Shown piece by piece: positions 61,653-64,000 of a DNA stretch of 64,000 nt (positions within the stretch are counted from its first letter, which is position 1; each line of letters starts with the position of its first letter). The position numbers and the translations under genes are program-made. This stretch comes from Micavibrio sp. UBA5572 (GTDB lineage Bacteria; Pseudomonadota; Alphaproteobacteria; Micavibrionales; Micavibrionaceae): the NCBI GenBank assembly GCA_002425415.1, contig DIMG01000029.1:186001-250000 (forward strand), in the 5' to 3' direction. A model generated the notes under the pieces. That model saw nothing but the letters and a program-made list of their open reading frames with translations. It was not told where the DNA came from and searched no databases.

Positions 61653-62976
61653 GACTAAAAGTCGTGAGCGCAAGCTTTTCTTGTAATTTTCCCATTGCTC
61701 CCAAAACAGCATATTGCGCAGCTAATGACCTATATTCATTGTTCAGAACATCCATCTTGTTCCTCAAAACCTGATTTTCTCCTTGCAAGATTTGCAAGGC
61801 GCGAACTTTTCCTCCTTCAAATTGAACTTTGTACGTTGAAAGAAGATTCTGGCTGGTTTCAAGACGCTCTTGGGCAAATGCCAATTGTTCGTCAGCAGTC
61901 ATCATATCCGAACAAGACACTTGTATTAACGCTTTTAATTGCCGCGAGACTTCTTCTTGATACGCTCTGGATTTTCTTTCATCGGCGGCGGCTTTTTCGA
62001 TTTGAGCAAGCTCCGCTCCTCCTGATGATAAGCTCCAATTCAAGCGGATCAATGCCCGATTGTCTTCGACCTCTCCGCCGATTATATCGTTAACATCTTT
62101 ACGATAAGCCGATAATTCTCCACTGACTGTCGGGTATAAAGCAGAGTTTTGAGCCTTACGCGTTAGCTTGGCTGCCTCGACTTCACGTTCCAGTTTTTTA
62201 ATTTGGGGGTGCGAAATTAGAGATTCAGAAATAGCTTGATCTGCATTTGATGGAAGGTCGGCTTTTATGCTTTCCGGTTTTTTCATCTCCCCTTCCGGTA
62301 TATGTCCTGTTAATCTTGCATATTCCGCATCGGTTGCACGTACTTGCCCTTGAAATTCTGAAATCATATCCCGAATGTCAATCCCAAGCGCTTTGGCTTG
62401 CTGCAACTCGGCATCATCAGCCATGCCTTCATTGACCATTTTTGAAATCTGATTTTCATAGCCTTTCAAAGTGTCTTGATGCTGGATCAAAAGATCCAGG
62501 CTTTGGCGGGTTCTTAGGGCATTCAAATAGGCCATTGTTGTTTGTAAAACCAATGTTTCCCGCACGTTTTGTAAATCCAATTCAGCCGATTTTGACTTTT
62601 CTTCAGCGGCATCGACCAATCTGGGAGTTTTCATCGAATCAAATATCATTTGATTCAAGGTCACCGATCCTTCCCACATATTCGAATAACCTGCGCCGCG
62701 CGTGGTATTAAATCCACGACTCGTTGCATTATTTCCATAGACTCGACCCGCCGCAGTTGATAGCGAAACAGATGGATAATAATTTGATTTTGTAGCGCGT
62801 AAATCTTGTTGCGCGGATGTTTGGGTGGCCAAGGCTTGCTCCAAAGTCGGGTTTTTAACCAAGCTTGCCTGAATAGCTTCACGCAAAGTCTCTGCCTGAA
62901 CGCAAGGCGCAAGCAGAAGCAAAGCAACAAAGCAACATGACCCTTTAAGGGCGGTAGATACTGGTATGCGAAACAT
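61642..62976 (-). CDS. TolC-family outer-membrane channel protein
   Basis: The 444-residue protein has a signal peptide (about residues 1-26, cleaved after CVQA) and the TolC repeat structure: LREAIQASLVKNPTLEQALATQ near residue 30, a central SHPQIKKLEREVEAAKLTRKAQ near 235, and NLLSTYKVQFEGGKVRALQIL near 385, all helical hairpins of the channel family. I chose the ATG at 62974-62976, with AGG three bases before; 27 upstream codons are in frame. It is the first gene of the operon with the ABC, HlyD and cyclase genes. Confidence 0.9.
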   Translation of the reverse strand: MFRIPVSTALKGSCCFVALLLLAPCVQAETLREAIQASLVKNPTLEQALATQTSAQQDLRATKSNYYPSVSLSTAAGRVYGNNATSRGFNTTRGAGYSNMWEGSVTLNQMIFDSMKTPRLVDAAEEKSKSAELDLQNVRETLVLQTTMAYLNALRTRQSLDLLIQHQDTLKGYENQISKMVNEGMADDAELQQAKALGIDIRDMISEFQGQVRATDAEYARLTGHIPEGEMKKPESIKADLPSNADQAISESLISHPQIKKLEREVEAAKLTRKAQNSALYPTVSGELSAYRKDVNDIIGGEVEDNRALIRLNWSLSSGGAELAQIEKAAADERKSRAYQEEVSRQLKALIQVSCSDMMTADEQLAFAQERLETSQNLLSTYKVQFEGGKVRALQILQGENQVLRNKMDVLNNEYRSLAAQYAVLGAMGKLQEKLALTTFSHGQ

Positions 62977-63182
62977 TACCTGAAGATCCCTTTGAAAAAA
63001 GGTAAAGATATTCGGGTATTCTACAGAAAATAGACCGGATCGACAAGGGTGGTTCATTCATCCCTTCATATCTTGTCATTTTTTTTCGTAAAATTCATTT
63101 GGGAAAATTTATTGGTTTAATTCGTATGGTCAAATTTTATGAATCAACCGATTTTCTGGACAATTTTGTGATACAAAGGTTC

Positions 63183-64000
63183 ATGACATTGATGAAAGAT
63201 ATTATCAGGCAAGGCCTGAACAAATGGGAAGTATGGATTTCTTTGGCGGCGGTTGTGGCGATTGCGCTGCACTTTCTCCTTATAGGCACGGCATTTAGTG
63301 ACTTTCCTCTGTTAGGAGTCATGATTGCAGGCGGCGTTCCTCTGCTGATCCAGATTGCGTCAAAATTGCTCAAGGGTGATTTTGGTGCTGATTTAATGGC
63401 GATTGTTGCGTTGATTACGGCGGGGATTCTGGGTGAATATCTGGCGGGGGTTTTGATTGTTATTATGCTTTCGGGCGGTCAGGCTCTGGAATTTTATGCT
63501 ATGCGTAAAGCATCGTCGGTTTTAAGAGCTTTATCGGAACGCATGGCTTCTATTGCCCATCGCAAAAAAGGCAGCGGGACGGAAGATATTGCTTTGGCCG
63601 AAATTGCGATTGGGGACGAGATTATCATACACCCCCATGAAACAGCTCCGGTTGATGGTATCGTCATTGAAGGTCATGGCTCTATGGATGAATCCTACCT
63701 GACGGGCGAGCCTTATCATGTCACCAAAGCCACAGGGTCACCTGTTCTCTCTGGTGCGATTAACGGTGACGCCGTCCTTATGATCCGTGCGGAAAAACTG
63801 GCGATTGATTCTCGTTATGCCCAGATCATGAGCGTGATGCAAGACGCCGAACAAAAACGTCCGACCATTCGCCGTCTGGGTGACCAGATCGGGGCGATCT
63901 TTGCACCACTGGCTCTTATTGTTGCATTAGGGACTTGGTATTTTACAGGAGATTCTTTGCGCTTTCTGGCGGTGTTGGTGGTTGCAACACCCTGCCCGCT
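63183..64000 (+). CDS. P1B-type heavy-metal-transporting P-type ATPase, C-terminus cut by window edge
   Basis: About 272 N-terminal codons are present and the frame stays open to the window end. Visible parts are two or three early hydrophobic spans (WISLAAVVAIALHFLL, LLGVMIAGGVPLLIQIA, LMAIVALITAGILGEY), the actuator domain with PVDGIVIEGHGSMDESYLTGEP (near 150-170; the TGE motif), and a TPCPL motif at the cut end in the place of the metal-binding CPx. There is no N-terminal metal-binding domain. The metal is unknown. Start uncertain: ATG at 63183 follows AAAGG; 63126 and 63192 are alternatives. Confidence 0.88.
   Translation, partial: MTLMKDIIRQGLNKWEVWISLAAVVAIALHFLLIGTAFSDFPLLGVMIAGGVPLLIQIASKLLKGDFGADLMAIVALITAGILGEYLAGVLIVIMLSGGQALEFYAMRKASSVLRALSERMASIAHRKKGSGTEDIALAEIAIGDEIIIHPHETAPVDGIVIEGHGSMDESYLTGEPYHVTKATGSPVLSGAINGDAVLMIRAEKLAIDSRYAQIMSVMQDAEQKRPTIRRLGDQIGAIFAPLALIVALGTWYFTGDSLRFLAVLVVATPCP

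Overview
The window looks like a chromosomal piece of a motile, Gram-negative alphaproteobacterium with a moderately AT-rich genome (judged by eye). The pointers are a FYDLN-type acidic zinc-ribbon protein (a family known mainly from alphaproteobacteria), a short HdaA-like DnaA paralogue, a class I PHA synthase, a DUF2066/purM/purN neighbourhood and a TamA/TamB outer-membrane assembly pair. I cannot place it below class. I saw no rRNA, CRISPR array, transposase or integrase. Both ends cut genes: recJ at the left and a P-type ATPase at the right.

Layout. 1-3.8 kb: a minus-strand housekeeping run of lipoprotein, hom, glpX and recJ. 4-7.3 kb: phaC facing a gamma-carbonic anhydrase/ATP-grasp ligase pair. 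7.5-12.1 kb: a tightly coupled beta-oxidation operon of thiolase, small membrane protein, fused hydroxyacyl-CoA dehydrogenase/enoyl-CoA hydratase, and an SseB-like protein. 12.2-17 kb: an unknown gene, FYDLN protein with prmA, and a hybrid histidine kinase with a single-domain response regulator. 17-28.7 kb: a flagellar filament and hook block (ECF sigma factor, fliS, fliD, flagellin, TPR-methyltransferase, flgD, flgE, a small unknown, FlgN-like, flgK, flgL). 28.7-36.4 kb: hemN and a sugar-use cluster (glucokinase, ribokinase-like kinase, HAD phosphatase, aldose epimerase, GH13 glucosidase, histidine phosphatase). 36.4-41.2 kb: hdaA, AI-2E-type permease, DUF2066 protein, purM and purN. 41.2-44.8 kb: a very large hybrid kinase and tRNA-Gln, followed by a nuclease-fold-like gene. 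45.5-50.6 kb: tamB and tamA. 50.9-63 kb: OsmC, a cyclic-nucleotide-binding (cNBD) protein, a cNBD-EAL phosphodiesterase, a FecR/RTX secreted protein, and a four-gene operon of TolC-like protein, type I secretion ATPase, membrane-fusion protein and CHASE2 class III cyclase.

How the genes may work together. The most interesting unit is the last one. A cyclase sits in the same operon as a type I secretion system, opposite a secreted FecR/RTX protein, with two cNBD proteins next door, one fused to an EAL c-di-GMP phosphodiesterase. This reads as a surface-adhesion module in which cAMP (or cGMP) and c-di-GMP signalling could meet. That is inference from gene content. Second, two flagellar leaders carry hairpins that overlap the Shine-Dalgarno sequence (in front of the ECF sigma gene and of flgD), and the first is also followed by a U-tract. 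Third, an 11-bp perfect inverted repeat lies before the large hybrid kinase. Fourth, four perfect 17-bp tandem repeats sit inside a palindromic intergenic element next to tamA. Many genes overlap by 1-4 bases, so several operons are probably translationally coupled.
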